From NCBI GenBank assembly GCA_039619475.1, contig CM077116.1, forward strand, positions 172,823,863-172,887,862: DNA of 64,000 bases. The letters run 5' to 3'. This stretch comes from Icerya purchasi (taxonomy: Eukaryota; Arthropoda; Insecta; Hemiptera; Monophlebidae). The position numbers were made by a program, and so were the translations under genes. Of this stretch, positions 36,601-49,966 are shown piece by piece; position 1 is the first letter of the stretch, and each line of letters begins with the position of its first letter. The notes beneath the pieces were generated by a model. It ran no database searches. It was not told where the DNA came from and saw only the letters and a list, made by a program, of their open reading frames with translations.

Positions 36601-37469
36601 GAAAACCGGACTCTCGGTAAAACGAGTGGAAAAAAGATAAAAATAGACGCGAATCTCAATTGGAGTGAAATAAGATCATTTTTAAAGCAAAATTCGGATC
36701 TTATAAACAGTTGAATGTAGTTTAGAAACAATTTCGGATTTTTAATTAAAAATTTAAAGTCGATGGGGGGGGGGGCACCGGCATATTTTTTCTAGCAGCG
36801 GTAACTTTCGATAGAGACGATCATCATTTTCGGCGCGAACAAATGGTGTTAAATATCGAAGTTAATTCAGTATGAAAGCGCTTTTCACTTTTAAAAGGGG
36901 GGTTATCCGTGGATGAGTTGTGATTTTTTAAATTACTTGTTTGTGGTTGTTTTGATGATTTTTTCTTTTTTTTTTTGCGTTTTTTTGAGAAGTTTAATTG
37001 TGATTTATGATGCAATTTTGATCAAGCCGTTGCTGAGCTATTGCGCATATTTTAATTTGGTATTTTTTTTGTCGTTTCTGAACCTTATTGAGTCCGTGTA
37101 CCTTATAATATGTGAACGGAATGCTAAAAATATAATTTGTACAGTATCTCTCGCGATCAAGACTGACTTTAAACTATTTTTTCCTTCTCACAGTGAAATC
37201 TGTAAATGATGCGATAAAAAATATACGGCTATTCGTGGAACAGCGGCTAAGCTTTCAGGTAAATTGATCATGTAACCCCGACCAGGGTGGGGGCCGATCG
37301 GTAAAACATCGACTGTTTTTAGGAAAAATAAAAGCGCCAGTGTGTGGTTTCTCCGTATTGTTGTAATTTGAATTTGATACCGGGATCACGGTGAAGCTTT
37401 CAATAATCATCCTTTTTAATATTATAGCGTTTCAGTTACATCGCCGAGGAATCACGCTATCAATAGATA
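33646..37469. other. Mostly non-coding; unidentified open frames
   Basis: Minus-strand frames at 34468-34157 (103 codons, containing SSVGKGKKPIHQIEI) and 34697-34485 sit in a relatively GC-rich part and look protein-like, but I recognise neither. A CpG-rich patch around 34738-34960 includes the palindrome GTCGCGCGCGAC and a short ATG-led frame ending at a GTAAGT (34877-34953), a weak first-exon candidate. At about 35757-35870 a + strand frame with CPRCVGPILFVECELL is loosely similar to a LINE C-terminal zinc knuckle. Confidence 0.35.
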
Positions 37470-38690
37470 CATGGTTTGTTCAAAAAAAGACCGAACTTTT
37501 AAAATTGCGTCCGAGCCGTGTAAAATTTGAATTCGCGCGTCATGCTACACCTAGAGCGACATTCTTTCGAAACAAAATGAGGCGCTTGCCGTATTACGGT
37601 AGTTTGATCAGTTAGCGAATAGAGCAATCAAGTGAACACGTGCAATCAGTGCTCTGCGAAGTAGTGAGAATGTGGAAGTGAAGGAGTTCGTGAAGCACCG
37701 TTGTAACATTAAATTTTTACATCGGCAAGTCCTTTTCCAGAAACATGGGTATTGCTTCTGAAGCAGTGCCCTTAAGGAGGACCGTATGAGATGTGTTACG
37801 AATGGTTTAGGTGTTTCGAATCGGACGTAGATTATCAACCGACGACAGTACTACATTAGGATGACCCTCGACGTCAACAAATGATGAAAACACTGACGCC
37901 GTTTCCATCTGTGATTCATGGAAATCGTCGTTTTAATTATTCCGGAGGTTGCAGAAGAAGTCGGGATCGGTATTGGGTCGTGTTACGCGAAATTTTGACA
38001 GAAAAACTTGGCGAGCAAAAAGAAAACCGTGTCAACATTAGCCGAGAATTGTTTAAACTTTATGAAAACTATCATCACAGGTAACGAAACTTAGATTTAC
38101 GGATATGTCATTGAAACGAAGGTACACAATCGTCACAATGGGTTGGTCAACATTGGCCGCGTCCGAAAAGATAGCACGCATGAATCGCTCAAACATGAAG
38201 TCCGCGTTGATTGTTTTCTTCGACTATCGCACGGTTGTTCGTCAAGAATTCGTGCCAAAAGTCGGACAGTTAACAAGGAATTCTACGTGGTAAGGCATTT
38301 ACGCGAAGATATGCGACGGAAGAGGCCTGAAACTGTGGGTAAACAAGAGCTGGATTTTGCAGCGTCGAGTCACTCGTCTCTGCTTGTTGTTGGCCAACGT
38401 TCTTCCTCATCCATCCTCTCTACTCTCCAGATATGGCTCCGCCGGCTGACTTTTTCCTATTTCCGAATCTAAAAAATCCACCTTTCAAGGATGTCGTCTT
38501 CAAAGTGTAGAAGAAATTCAAGAGAAATCGCAGGCACAGTTACGAGACATTACACCAAACGAGTTCCAGGGAGCATACAAAGTTTGAAGGAGGGAGACAA
38601 ACATGTGAAAAATTGCAACTATTACAATAAAGATTTTAGGACGAACAGACCACCTCGTATACGTACGGAATAAACATGTCAGAAAACTTG
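37470..38690 (+). pseudogene. Decayed mariner element with SETMAR-type transposase
   Basis: The left end, CATGGTTTGTTCAAAAAAAG after a TA (37468-37469), resembles mariner termini; no clear right terminus was found. The transposase starts near 37669 (VEVKEFVKHRCNIKFLH). Frame-shifted pieces follow in order: CYEWFRCFESDVD (37797-37835), REILTEKLGEQKENRVNISR (from 37990), ALIVFFDYRTVVRQEFVP (38205-38257), VNKEFYVVRHLREDMRRKRP (38272-38330) and PADFFLFPNLKNPPF (38434-38484). These match the SETMAR-like mariner family, whose proteins are about 345 residues. The FFDYR catalytic context remains, while the HDNAPAH box is scrambled (FAASSHSSLLVV). Multiple frameshifts and stops make it a pseudogene. 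From 38691 to 39726 I see nothing further. Confidence 0.85.
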
Positions 38691-39726
38691 ATAATTCGGT
38701 AGAGAATGTACGTGTTTATACACATTTGACAGCTTGAATCCTGAGAATTTGAAAAGGGCCTTGCTACAAATCACAGCAGCACTCGGTGTCAATATTACTT
38801 TGATGCAGTTACACAAATCGTTATAAGAAGCTGCCGGATGGAAACATATATAATGAAATGTACGTTGTTGTAATTCGAAGAAATGCTGGTAATTTTATTA
38901 TTGGGGCAATTAAAAATGTGTAATAAATAATTTCACCGGTTAGTTGTTAATAATAATTGGCATGGAGAAGCAATGATTGATTCCTTTACAGGTGCGTGTA
39001 ATCGCGGTAATATTAATGATGCGTGCCTTCTGCCATATATTCTATTGTTAATTACACAGCAGATTATCATTCGAACGATTAAATTGATGATTTTTATTAT
39101 TATGATTTTTTTCGTAATTGGAATGTGTTGCTAGTTTACGTGTTATTATGAAAATGAGATATTTACCGGTTAAGTGAACGCGGCTGCGAAAGGTAAAAGT
39201 GATTTAGAAATTTACTCGTGAAACTTTTTCTACACACATATATTTCTAGGAATATCGTAAAATTGGCGCAATTATTTGATTTTAAGCCTAGAAGCGATAT
39301 GGGAAAATGGGATATCGTGGGATATTGATTTAGTAACGAATTTTATTTTCTTGCAAATAATTCCGTCAATTTTTTCTGCCGGATTCCTTTAAAGGAAGAA
39401 ATTTAATACCAAGCGAGAAAAGAAAAAAAAAACAAAACAGAAAAACAAAATAGGATACTATAAAAGTGTTTTCGATGTTGCTATGGCAGCTTGGGTTACT
39501 CAGGTACTATCGTAATAATGTTTCGCGCATTGCTGACGATGCCAAAACAGAAATTAATGAAATTAAAATAATCGAAAAGAGGAATTTAATTACTCTGTTA
39601 GGCGGAACGGTTTAATAAAGCGAAAAAAAAAAAAAAGAAAAGATTTGTAGCATTAGAAAAATACATGTATTTTCGTGCAAAGTTAATTTAGATTTTAAGA
39701 TTTACATCGACAATAATGTAATTATT

Positions 39727-39991
39727 CAGTTGCGGATCCGGTGGGAGGAGGGGCATTTCCCCCCAAGAATCAAAGCCTCTATGAAAAAACCAGAAAAACT
39801 TAATTTTGTGCTACAAAAGATCTGTATGAATTTTACCTACGGATTTTAATAATTAATATTTAATACTATTGTCTAGTAAAACTATTAACGTTCCTTTTTT
39901 GTTCTATTTTAAATGTCGTCGATCTTTTGCCATTTTTATTTATTTTTAATTTTTATTTTGTAATTTTAATTAAAAATAGTAGTTCAATGAG

Positions 39992-40026
<35 letters not shown>

Positions 40027-40110
40027 AACTTGCTCACGAACAAAGAGAATTCGGATCGGATTATTAACAAAAATAAAGAATAAGTAAAGTCTAATAAAAA
40101 TACTATCTTG
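39727..40110 (+). mobile_element. Truncated copy of the 61201-61868 hAT MITE family
   Basis: It begins CAGTTGCGGATCCGGTGGG, and from about 39830 to 40110 runs parallel to 61330-61595, sharing TCTAGTAAAACTATTAA, TTTTTATTTTGTAATTTTAA, the TA repeat and ACAAAGAGAATTCGGATCGG. The copy ends at a T-run near 40115, where the 61-kb copy continues to its right terminus. It carries a longer TA repeat (39994-40023) than the other copy. Confidence 0.85.
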
Positions 40111-42973
40111 CTTTATTTTTTTTTTTTTTCTTTTTTGGCTGGGGGGGTTGTTAACCGGGGGGACCTTCACCCAGAAACAATTAGAATAGGAAGGAGTCAA
40201 TTATATCCTCATACGATAACAAATGTTGTTAGGAGAAAGGAACAATCAGTAGAGAGGGAAACGATAGGGCATAAGAGGCGCAATATAAACTGAAGTAGAA
40301 AGCAGAGCACTCAGCAGAAAGAGATGAACGCTTAAATAAACACACGATCAGCATCGTAAACATGCTCTTCGTTTGAGTGGAGAATATGGAGGAGAGAAAA
40401 CTAATAAAAAACGAAAACGGGAGGAAGATAATAAAGTATGGCTTAAGAGCGCAGACGAATAACGGAGACAATAACAGAACGATGAAGTGAAGGAAACAAA
40501 GAGAACCATAGGTTAACAGGAAGACTAGGGTGAACAGATAAAAAGAACAGTTGTTAGAGAAAGAGGAAATGTATACATCCGATACTAAAGTCTGAGATGA
40601 AAACCTTTACACACCGGAACGAGATTAGACACGATGGGACTTTTTTAAAGAAGAAGTGAGAAGAGGCAGCAACCCGAGCCAAGGAGTCTGCCGCTTCATT
40701 AGCGTCCATGAATATGTCAAACAATTGACGAAACCGGTCGGACTAGTTTATTATATGAATTGTTTTACAGGGTTCATTTTTTGATGTTTTTGCAATCTAG
40801 ATTATGTTATATACATTTTTGTGAATTGTTGAATGTCGCATGTCGTCCGTGTAACGAAAAATATAACACATCGGTAATGTTAACGGTCATTTTTTTAAAT
40901 TGTTCACATTTACAATATAGTGCGGTTTACGGCAGGTAAATACTTATAACAATAGTATTTCCTACTTTAATCGTCAGATAAATTCAGCTAGCTTCTTGTT
41001 TGGCTAAATCTCTTTTCGTTGATAAGAAAACCGGTAATTTTCGAGAAAGACTGATTAATATAAAAAGGGTTTGCTGTAATTATTTTGCGGTTCATTTATT
41101 TACTTACGGACGTGTGTTTATTTAATTTCGCCGTAATAATATCTGTTCAAAAAAAAGAAGGAAAATGGCACGCAGAGAAAAATAAACAGGAAGAATGAAA
41201 GATTAAAATTACGAATAGGAAGAACGTAGGAAGTAACGGTTTCGTGTTATCGCTGAATACGTGCGAGTACGGGGGCACTTTTCGTCCGGAGAAAAAATAT
41301 TTTACCGCTTATCTAGCTTTTAACAGTTCGTTTGGTGTTAATTTCCACGCTACAATTAGTTGCAATACGCGGATAGCAACCGTTTTCAAATAGCTTTACT
41401 CTATACCCCGAGCAAAGGTTGTGTAATTGAGAAGGGCGCCAGTAATGAAGTAAGCAATAAATGCGATCTGAAGGAAAATGTAAAACACATTTTCATCGAA
41501 ACGGTCAATCATTCGAACATTCCATAAATGAGGTTGAGGTTAGGTTTCAGGGTGTTAATTGTAATTACCGGCGATTTATGTTATTACTTTTAGTAATGTC
41601 CTGAACGTTGTTGGGGCAATTATTGTTTGATTTTTTAACTCCGACTTTTATTTATTTATTTATTTTTTTTTTTCTCTCTCTCTTTCGCGCTCCTATATCG
41701 TCTATCATCATTTCCTTTATTATCCGTTTGTCGCGACGGTTCAGCAATATTTCAAAAGAGGTTTCTAATGCCTTCCCCCTTCCCGAGCAGTGTGGATAAT
41801 AAATAGGTACATATCTTTTTATTATTATTATTATTATTTTTTTTTTATGCAGTTCAAAGAGAAGAGGGAACAATGAAATTTCTTATTTATAACCGCTGAG
41901 TACGTAAGCGATAATAATGCACCGTAAATCTCGTTTATCGCTCGTGTTTTACTAATCGCGTTTCCGTCGTATCGAACGGACTCTCAATGTAGCGGAGGTA
42001 TGTTATTATATATACTATATCGATCAGTAGTGTACGTGTCTGTTAAAAAGGTAAATTTTAAGTTCCTCGCCCCGTTAAAGTATGCGGAAGTTATTTCGAA
42101 ACAGCAATCCTGTGCATGAATATTTTCCCAATTGAATGCCGAAAATAATTATACTAGTTGGAAAAAGTTACCGTTTCAAGAGTTCTTCTAAGAGCTCTCT
42201 TTGTTCAAAGGATTTTTTCAGTTCAACCGGGCTTTTATGTTTGGCTCTGCTTTCTGAGAGATCTACAGAAACCTCGGCATAATTAACAAGTACGCGGAAG
42301 TTCTATTTCTGACGCTGTCTGGAATCTTTAATCATGAGCTTTCCGACAGGTTAATGAATGGAATTAACGGTACGCGACTTCGTTGCCCGTGAAAGGTGTT
42401 TAAAAAAAATTTGTATTTTTTTAACCACTATTACGAACTAGTATCGTAGGAAAAGGGAAACGATAGAGAAATATTGGGCGGCCGATAATGCTAATTTTTT
42501 GATAAACGTCGTTCTGCCCATAAAAATCATCTTATCGTTTAAAACAGTGCTTGTTTATCCTTGACGTATTCTGGTTTGATTAAGCGATAATATATTCTAA
42601 GATTAATTTTTCGAGATGTAACGAAGATATGTATATATTCTCGATTGTTTCGCTTTAAATATATTTACATACATATATATATATATATATGTGTATTCCT
42701 GGAAGTTAAACGTGACATTTATTGATTTCCGGAAGGGTGCGTGGCAGTGGTGTTATTTAATGTTCAAACGACCTTGATCATCAATTGTGTTTAATTTTAG
42801 CTCGTTTAAATATTTTATATAATTATTCTTCGGACTTGGTCAATCCGTCAGTTTTCCACTTTACGCGTTTATGTGATTTCAGGTTTTTCTGTAATAAGCG
42901 TTGATGGTGGATAGCACGTGGTAATCATCATGGTCACTTATTAATCTGTACGCATATACACTTTCACATGCAG
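40111..42973. other. No supported gene
   Basis: The part at 40140-40700 is strikingly purine-rich (many AGGA and GAAA runs) without a frame I can interpret. The rest is AT-rich, with ATT repeats near 41820 and a TA repeat near 42672. The upstream intron of the 42974 exon presumably covers much of it. Confidence 0.4.
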
Positions 42974-43056
42974 ATGTTATGGACGAAGAGGCATCGTATC
43001 AAAAATTAAAGTTTCTCGAAGAAAAATTTACTCACGTCGAAAATGATCTAGCCAAG
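42974..43056 (+). CDS. Coding exon of an unidentified host gene
   Basis: The exon follows an acceptor, TTTCACATGCAG, and ends AAG|GTAAGT, a perfect donor. The only fully open phase that makes a natural peptide starts at ATG 42979 and gives 26 codons, beginning MDEEASYQKLKFLEEKF and ending with NDLAK, leaving phase 0. The peptide is charged and helix-prone, like the start of a coiled coil. It may be the first coding exon behind a 5' UTR intron, or an internal exon with residues upstream of the Met (DV precede it in frame, split by the acceptor). I do not recognise the protein and see no neighbouring exon in the window, so the flanking introns must be long or the exon alternative. Strength comes from the splice signals and the peptide together. 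Confidence 0.6.
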
Positions 43057-43608
43057 GTAAGTCATGCAGTACAGTTAAACACAATATTTACGGTTGCCTT
43101 AAAGCGAAATTAATTAAAAAAACCCGGAACTCTCCTTGATCCGTTAATCACACTCCTATGAAATTTATATGTAGGCTTTGAGAAAAATAAAATGCAGAGT
43201 ATGGAACGAAGCGCATGTATGGCAAAAAACGGCAGTCTGATTCTGCGGAGCGCGGGGACTTCCGTATGATGCGAATTTCGCCCCATGGGGGGGGGCTGAT
43301 AGGTGCTCAGCTTAAGATTATCATCGTTGTGGGCTTACTTAATGTCGATTATTTATTTTTCCGCTAATGCGTTAATTCGTGCCCGGGGTCAGATCCTATG
43401 TACTTTTTTTCAATTTTCTTTGTTTTTCCTCTTCTCTTTAATTCGTGGATGCTGTTTGTACGAGTTAGCCTCTCAACCTTTGCATCTATCGTTTTTTTCC
43501 CGACTTTTTTTTTGCTTATTATTTTTTATTGAATCACTAACAAGGAGCATTAACGACAACCTATATTCTGTGACGAATTATTTAAACTCCGATTAGGCTA
43601 GAAATGGT

Positions 43609-43695
43609 ATTAACGCATTGAAGTCGATGCCCGTCCATCACACGGACAAAATGATGCCCGTGTTACAGACCAGGCTCCGACTTCAATGTGTTAAT
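43609..43695. repeat. Short perfect-ended palindrome
   Basis: ATTAACGCATTGAAGTCG (43609-43626) and CGACTTCAATGTGTTAAT (43678-43695) are inverted copies with one mismatch, enclosing 51 bases that contain a second weak inverted pair (CACGGAC / CCCGTG). It may be a tiny foldback element or a structured sequence; no target duplication is evident. Confidence 0.65.
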
Positions 43696-45099
43696 AAAGT
43701 GATCGAGAGTGAGAACACGCAGTCTTAAGAATAGGAAATAGGATAATGAAAGCAGCGTTGTAAGAAGTAGCAATTTCGAGCTTAAATAAGATAGAATACA
43801 GAAGGGAGATCGTACGTCGGAGAAAATATGGTCAACAAGAGTACGTAATAATCATTTATTATAAACTTCGGCGTCTTTCTTTCCAAAGTAAGCTATTCCA
43901 CTGCAGTCAACATATAAATTGCAAAAATTCGTTCTTTCGTGTCATAGTGTATTGGAAGGAAATGTTTATAAAAGAATGCAACCTTCATTGTGTCTTATGT
44001 CCTTTTCTAAGTGCTTACAAGTCGACGGATATAAAGAACAGGGTTTTTCGCTATAAATCTACGAGAATTTGACTATATTCAATCGAAACTTTTTTCACAT
44101 TTCGAGTGATGGTTAAATCGTGATTATTATTTTTTTTTTTTGGAATCACGTCGCTAAGATCTTTGAGGAATAAGCAATCTTACTTTCTGGAGAAAACATT
44201 TGCCGCAATTTATTTAAACTCCATTATCAGTTATTACGTTAGTTTATATCAAAAAACGGAAGAAAAAAAAAAACAGGAAGTTTCCGTCACTTTGTTAATA
44301 ATACAGCGTACTTAATAAACCCGTAAGTGATAACCAAACATAAGTCTTATTTCGAAATTAGTCAATTTGTTAGCCGACTATTTAAATTATTAGTCTAATT
44401 CAAAAGACACACCACCCCGTTCGCCAGCAGTGACTCTTCCGATTAAACCCCGTATTATTCTACGTTTCACTTCTGACCAGTATGATAACATTTCATCAGT
44501 TCAGTTCATTCGCATTATTTGATTACAGCTCTATGCACATTTGTTCGTTTGTTGATTTATTCAGTTTTAAAATTATAAAGTTGTATATATTAACCCGCGT
44601 CATTCCATCAATTTTGATTTGTCGCTTCTAGGTGTACCTCCTCTCCAGAAAACAACAATAATTTCATTTTGTCTACAATCACGCGACTACTACGATTGTA
44701 TGGATAATTTAAATTACATGCGGTTTAAGTGTATAAAGAGTCGGATATTGAAACGTAGTGATCCCGGTTTATCTATCTTTTATGTAAAGATTGAACCGAT
44801 TGCATGCGGAACATACCCAGCTCTCGTATAATTATCTGTTTCGGGAGGGATTCCTCCATCAATTATGTTCTCTTTTATTTCGTAAATACCGCATTGTCAG
44901 TAACATGCATAATGACAACAATTTGTTTGTTTTTCTACCTCGTCAGTTTCTGAAAAACTTTCGACTAATTGTTCGAAGCAAGTAAAATTAATACGTGTCG
45001 TTTCAATCTAACAGGGCAAAATTGTAATTTCTATATGTGTCGCTATTAACTTAAATCTCAAGGTTGGCTTCCAATTTCTCCTCAAAACTTATTCCTTCT

Positions 45100-46120
45100 G
45101 ACAGGTACCTTGCTTCAGAATTGACGATTTACTTAAAAAAAAAAAAGAAGCAACACCCTTCTTTCTCATATTTAAAATCGACTTGCCACATTTTTCAACA
45201 AATTATATCTTACAATAAAGTTCCTTACTTTACCTTTAATTTTACAGATTTCCTGCTTTCTCCTATTTTATTTTCACTGTCTCCTTCTTTTACAAAGTTT
45301 TCCTTATCAATAATTCCTTAATAACTATTTGCTTCTTCCCATTCTTTCCCTTTTACCGACGGATCGAATGGCTCTTATCGTGTTAGAGCATTTTTCCTAT
45401 ATCCAGAACGTAGTTAATTTGAAAGTTTTAGATTTCCCCCAGCCTGTTGAATTTTTTCTTTAACGGAATCCGTTGCGATATTAAGAGTCATTCTTTTCAT
45501 ATTTTCGAATCGAGATAATAATAAATTTCTAATAATCTCTGATTGCGAAAAGTGTTTTGCAGACAATCTCTTCTTCATTTCCTCAACCGTACCGTGATCC
45601 TGTCATTTTTCGAATTCGTTTAGTTATTTACAGCATTCTCTAAATTCACCATATTCCGATTGATTTCCTTTGGATTACCATATTGGTACAGGGGATAACG
45701 AAACGGTTGACCTGTTGTCTCGTGATGCAACTATTAACATACTCTTCATTGACACATACATGGACAATAACATATTTTTAATGTCTAAGAACTGTACCCT
45801 ATTTAAGTGCAGACTCATGTTCTAACTTTCCTTTTTCTTCCACCTTATTCTTGGTTTCAGAAATTTGCCTCTTTCTGGCGCTTCTATTATTTATTAGCCT
45901 CCTTCTTTCATCTCGCTATCGTTTTTACAAACTCTCCTTATTTTGCTCACTGCAGCCTTCCTCCAGTGATAATCGCAAATGTAATTCTGTTCACATCTTA
46001 TTCGAATGTTTCGCTTTGTCATCTAAACGTCTAATTTTTTACTCCCAAGTTTTTAAACTTAATATTCCTTCTCGCTATAGTGCTGCATCGGTTTTTCCAT
46101 TTCCATACGAATTTAAATAA
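45100..46120 (+). pseudogene. Old fragment of an I-like LINE ORF2 (RNase H to C-terminus)
   Basis: Pieces parallel the C-terminal half of the intact ORF2 at 52020-55763, in order. FTDGSNGSYRV (from 45354) matches IFTDGSKMAHGV; LTESVAILRV to KFLIISDCEKCF (45459-45555) matches AETLALLRAIEL to FLLISDCKSAL; IFRIRLVIYSI and IPIDFLWIT (about 45605-45685) match IILRIRSLIFSL and LTIDFLWIP; GDNETVDLLSRDAT (45693-45734) matches GNEKADYLARSA; NSVHILFECFALSSKRLIFY (about 45984-46043) matches SDHVFFECSSLSSERAALY. Stops and frame changes are frequent. The stretch 45100-45330 (HPSFSYLKS, FFQ-like runs) probably belongs to the spacer before RNase H. The gap between 43696 and 45099 shows nothing I can support. 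Confidence 0.82.
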
Positions 46121-49100
46121 TTTATTGTTAATAGATATGAATCTACTTTGTTGGCGAGCCCAGAAAAGTAAAACAGACTTTAATGGGTAAACGTGAATTC
46201 CTATCATAAATTTAAATAAAAAATATCAATCCGTTTTTAGAAACGAGAAAAATTACAATTTTTTTTTTAACATCATGCAGGTATTATTATATTCTGTACT
46301 TACTATATATGTTATAGATTTAATATTTTTAAATCGTTGCAACCTATAAATTAGGAGTATGTTCAAATAAATTTCTTCTGTGGTACCGTTTTTTATTTAC
46401 AAATAAATTTTGAAAAAACTGTTTTTCTTGTCAGAATATAAAAAAAAATAATTAAAAAATATCTATATCGCTTTTTAAGTGTTCAGGCAAAGTTGTTCTA
46501 AATCTACTACAATAATCTCAAGAAGCGAACGGCGAAAAATTGTTGACATGCAACAGAGCGAACAGTTTTACTTTGTGGGACATTGATCATGTTAATGCCG
46601 TGGTGGTGTATTATGTAACTTTTAGTGAATTAAATTTTGTCGGTTATTTCGTTATTTCAATTCGAGAACAGGTTAGAAATTAGAACCGGTATTGACGACT
46701 GAAAGAAACGATCGTATGATGCCTCATTTTAGCGGGTTTAGCAATAACTCATTCCCAACTTTGTTTTATATTTTCGTTATCTATCTATCTATCTATCTAT
46801 ATATATATCGTATAGAACGAGGAAAATTGATGTTATTCTTTCCGAATGCGCGACGAAAAAAAATAAATAAATCTTCATTTAATGTCACATTTTGGGATAA
46901 ATTTTTGGGACAGAAAACAAATTTTCGTAAGAAATTTTGTGGCAAACTTTCATGATAAAAAATCTAATGGTGGTCGGGCTAAGAATGCCATTGTCATTAA
47001 TGAAGGAGAAAATCCGCAAATATTTGAACAGTCCAACAATTACTAGCATACCGTTGAAACTACAAGGTCTATGAAGCTGAAAATTCATGTGTAGAAAAAC
47101 GATACAATGTACTTACTCCTTGTAAAAATACACTAAAAAACTCGAATTATTTATTTTTTTGGGAGGGAGGAGGAATCAAAGTCAGAAAATCGCCTTTTAA
47201 AAAACTAATTATCACATTTTTGCATAATGTGGCCGCGCAAAGTTATTGTACTTTAATTTCTGCGTTTATTATGTTTTTATTATTAACTTCTTAATTTATT
47301 CATTTCTGCCATTACTATCCGTTTAATTATTGCCAAAGACAATAATTCCTTTTTTTTTTTTTTTTTTTTTTTAATTATTCCACATGTTTCATTTCCAATA
47401 ATTCAGGCAATGATTTATGCTTAATTTAAATGCTTTAATTAATAATTTAAAGTTTTATATTTTTATATATTATAACGTCCATTTAATGATTTGTCTATTT
47501 ACTATAATTTTTACTTTAGTCTAATTTTAATTTTTTTTTTTGCTGGAAATGTGATTTTTATTTTTATATATATATATATACTTATATACACTTTTCACTT
47601 TAATTGTGACTTCAGAATCAATATGTGTAAAATACATAGATGAGGATGGTGTATATTTGTTTTCCTCATTATCTTATTTACTTTATAATAATAAATTAAT
47701 AGAAGTAGAAACGTGATAAAATATTGTCAATATTTTTGTAACTATTGGAAAAGATTTAAACTATATACCATTACACTTAATAAGGAACCATATAAAAACA
47801 AAACAGAATGTTTGACGGATACGTGAAATAGTCAGACTTTTGGCTATGTATTTAAATTAATTTTGAAATGAATCTAAATATTAATAGAACTAGTTAAGAA
47901 AGTAATAACAATAAAACAAAGAACTAGACACGAATAAACATTTTAGAACGAAAAAAAAAACTTCGTTAGCGCATACTAATACATTTTTTTGTATGTAAAT
48001 ATTAATTAAAAACACAAAGATAATAATAATCATTTACATCAAGCGTTAGTAAGCGAATGGTTAAGTAAGATTGAGTTTAGTGAACAAATAGAATAAGACT
48101 ATTGTCGGAATGCTAAAGAGCAAATTAAAAGATTATAACAGTTATCAAATAAAATCTATGGAAAAAGATGGCAAATGTGCGGACGAACCGCAGGAGCACC
48201 TAGTATAAATAGAAAGTATACATTTTAACGAGTTTAATAGGCTTGGTATATAGTGTGGTGAAATTTCACGGACGCGTATACTACTAGTTGCGATGTTGCT
48301 GTTGGGAAAAAAAATTATAAACCGGTTTGTTACATGTTTTATAAGTTGCGCATCTGTGCCTGTCTATTTTCTTCTGCTTTTGGCCTTGAAAATAGTCAAT
48401 AGCCATTTCAACTTAAAGCTTATATTGAAAAAGAAGCAAAAAGTTAAAAAAAATCTAATCCGTTATGAGAAATTTAGATTTAGATGTGATAAAAAAAAAA
48501 GTTGTTCATTCAATTGTTAAGTGTAAATTACCATGTCGAGTGTTTTACATTTTTCATATTTGCATCGGCTTAATGCATTGTGAAAAGCTTAATGGTGTTG
48601 CAGAACGCAGCTTACTTTTTCTTTTTTTTTTTTACTTCGTTCAGGTAATAAAGCAACAAAATCAATTGCAGACTGCAAGGGGATATTGCGATTAATGATA
48701 AAAAGTTATTCGCTAGGTGATTTTTAGTAGGAGAAAAAACAACGTTCAAGTATAGCGGAGTTTATTGAATTTTTATTTAAAACGCTGCAGTTATTATTAT
48801 ATTTTTGAATTCTGGTCCCGGACTGTTATTTATAATTATAGAAAATTGTAATAACCCCTCTTTACTAGAATTATTAAGTATTAACGGCAGGTATAATTAC
48901 ACGAATAGAGTGAACAAACAGAAACGATGTATAATAATATATTTATCCGCGAGAACGTTTTCAGGCCTAGCCCATCATCAGCTAAAAGTGAAATCTGCTG
49001 AGATATATTGAAAACATAATGGATTCGAATAACTAGGAATTTCTAACATGTCATAATAAATAGAATTTAAGGGACAGAGGCAGTTTTAAGGAAGACATGA

Positions 49101-49277
49101 TTAAAAATAGGTGGAGAATTCCTAATAGGTTTTAAAAAGGGAATTTACCTAACAATAATCTTTTTATTTTTTTTATTAGCATTTTTCAGCAGTTTCTATT
49201 TATTTAACGTTATTTTTTTATTCTTTCGTTCATATTTTAGTTTGTATTATTTAAGAAATTTATCCTTTTTTATTGTT
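46121..49277. other. No supported gene
   Basis: AT-rich DNA with an ATCT repeat (about 46780-46800), a 23-base T run (47350-47372) and TA repeats near 47570. The open frames here show no recognisable protein feature. Confidence 0.4.
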
Positions 49278-49966
49278 TATTAACCGACTTCAAAAAAGGA
49301 GGAGATATTCAATTCGACTGTATTTTTTTTTTTTTTTTTATTTTTTTTTATTTTATTTATTTATTTTTTTTATATGTGTTACCACAGAACTTTCTTCTAG
49401 ATGAACCGATTTTGACGATTCTTCTTTTATTTGAAAGGTAGTGTTTGTCATGTGGTCCCATTTAAATTTGATCAAGGTCCGACCGATAGTTTTTGAGTTA
49501 TCCTTAATAATGCGGGTGATTGAAGCTTTTTGGATGCTTTTCATTCATGATTGTTTTCACCGTCGGATTAGATTTTTGACTTAAAATACTATAAATTTGC
49601 CAAATTACCATGGAAATGTAGCTTTTGGTGTTTTTACCGTGGAAATATCTGTTCTTATTAAAATGTTTTAATTTAATTGAATAAAAATGAACTAAAAAGT
49701 AACGAAATAAAATGCTTTCTTACAAAAAATAAATACCGACTTCAAGGTTTATTATAAAAATTTAAAAATGCACTAAAAAGTAAAAAATAATTACTCCCGA
49801 TAAAATATATATATCAGAGTGATATACCCTTAAAGGTGATATCGTAATTCTTATACAACATTAACTTTTTGGAGTTGGAATTAAATTCATGTTAGGAACA
49901 ATTTAATCAACATTTAATGCAGTTTTTAATTATTCCTTTAATATGATTTTGATGCCAACTCCAAAT
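49278..49966 (+). repeat. Dispersed repeat unit (AACCGACTTC... family), second copy
   Basis: It begins AACCGACTTCAAAAAAGGAG, continues through a T-run, a tract matching the reverse of 13231-13530, and the ATTTGCCAAATTACCATGG box (49596-49614). It ends with one arm of the palindrome (from about 49722) that is complete at 12394-12790. The second arm is cut off at about 49966, where the reverse transcriptase relic begins. This copy lacks the LINE insertion found at 12965-13230 and so preserves the empty site. Confidence 0.83.

Noticed and set aside
47350..47372. Run of 23 T that could be a minus-strand poly(A) tail
   Set aside because: No retroelement sequence or duplication could be recognised next to it.
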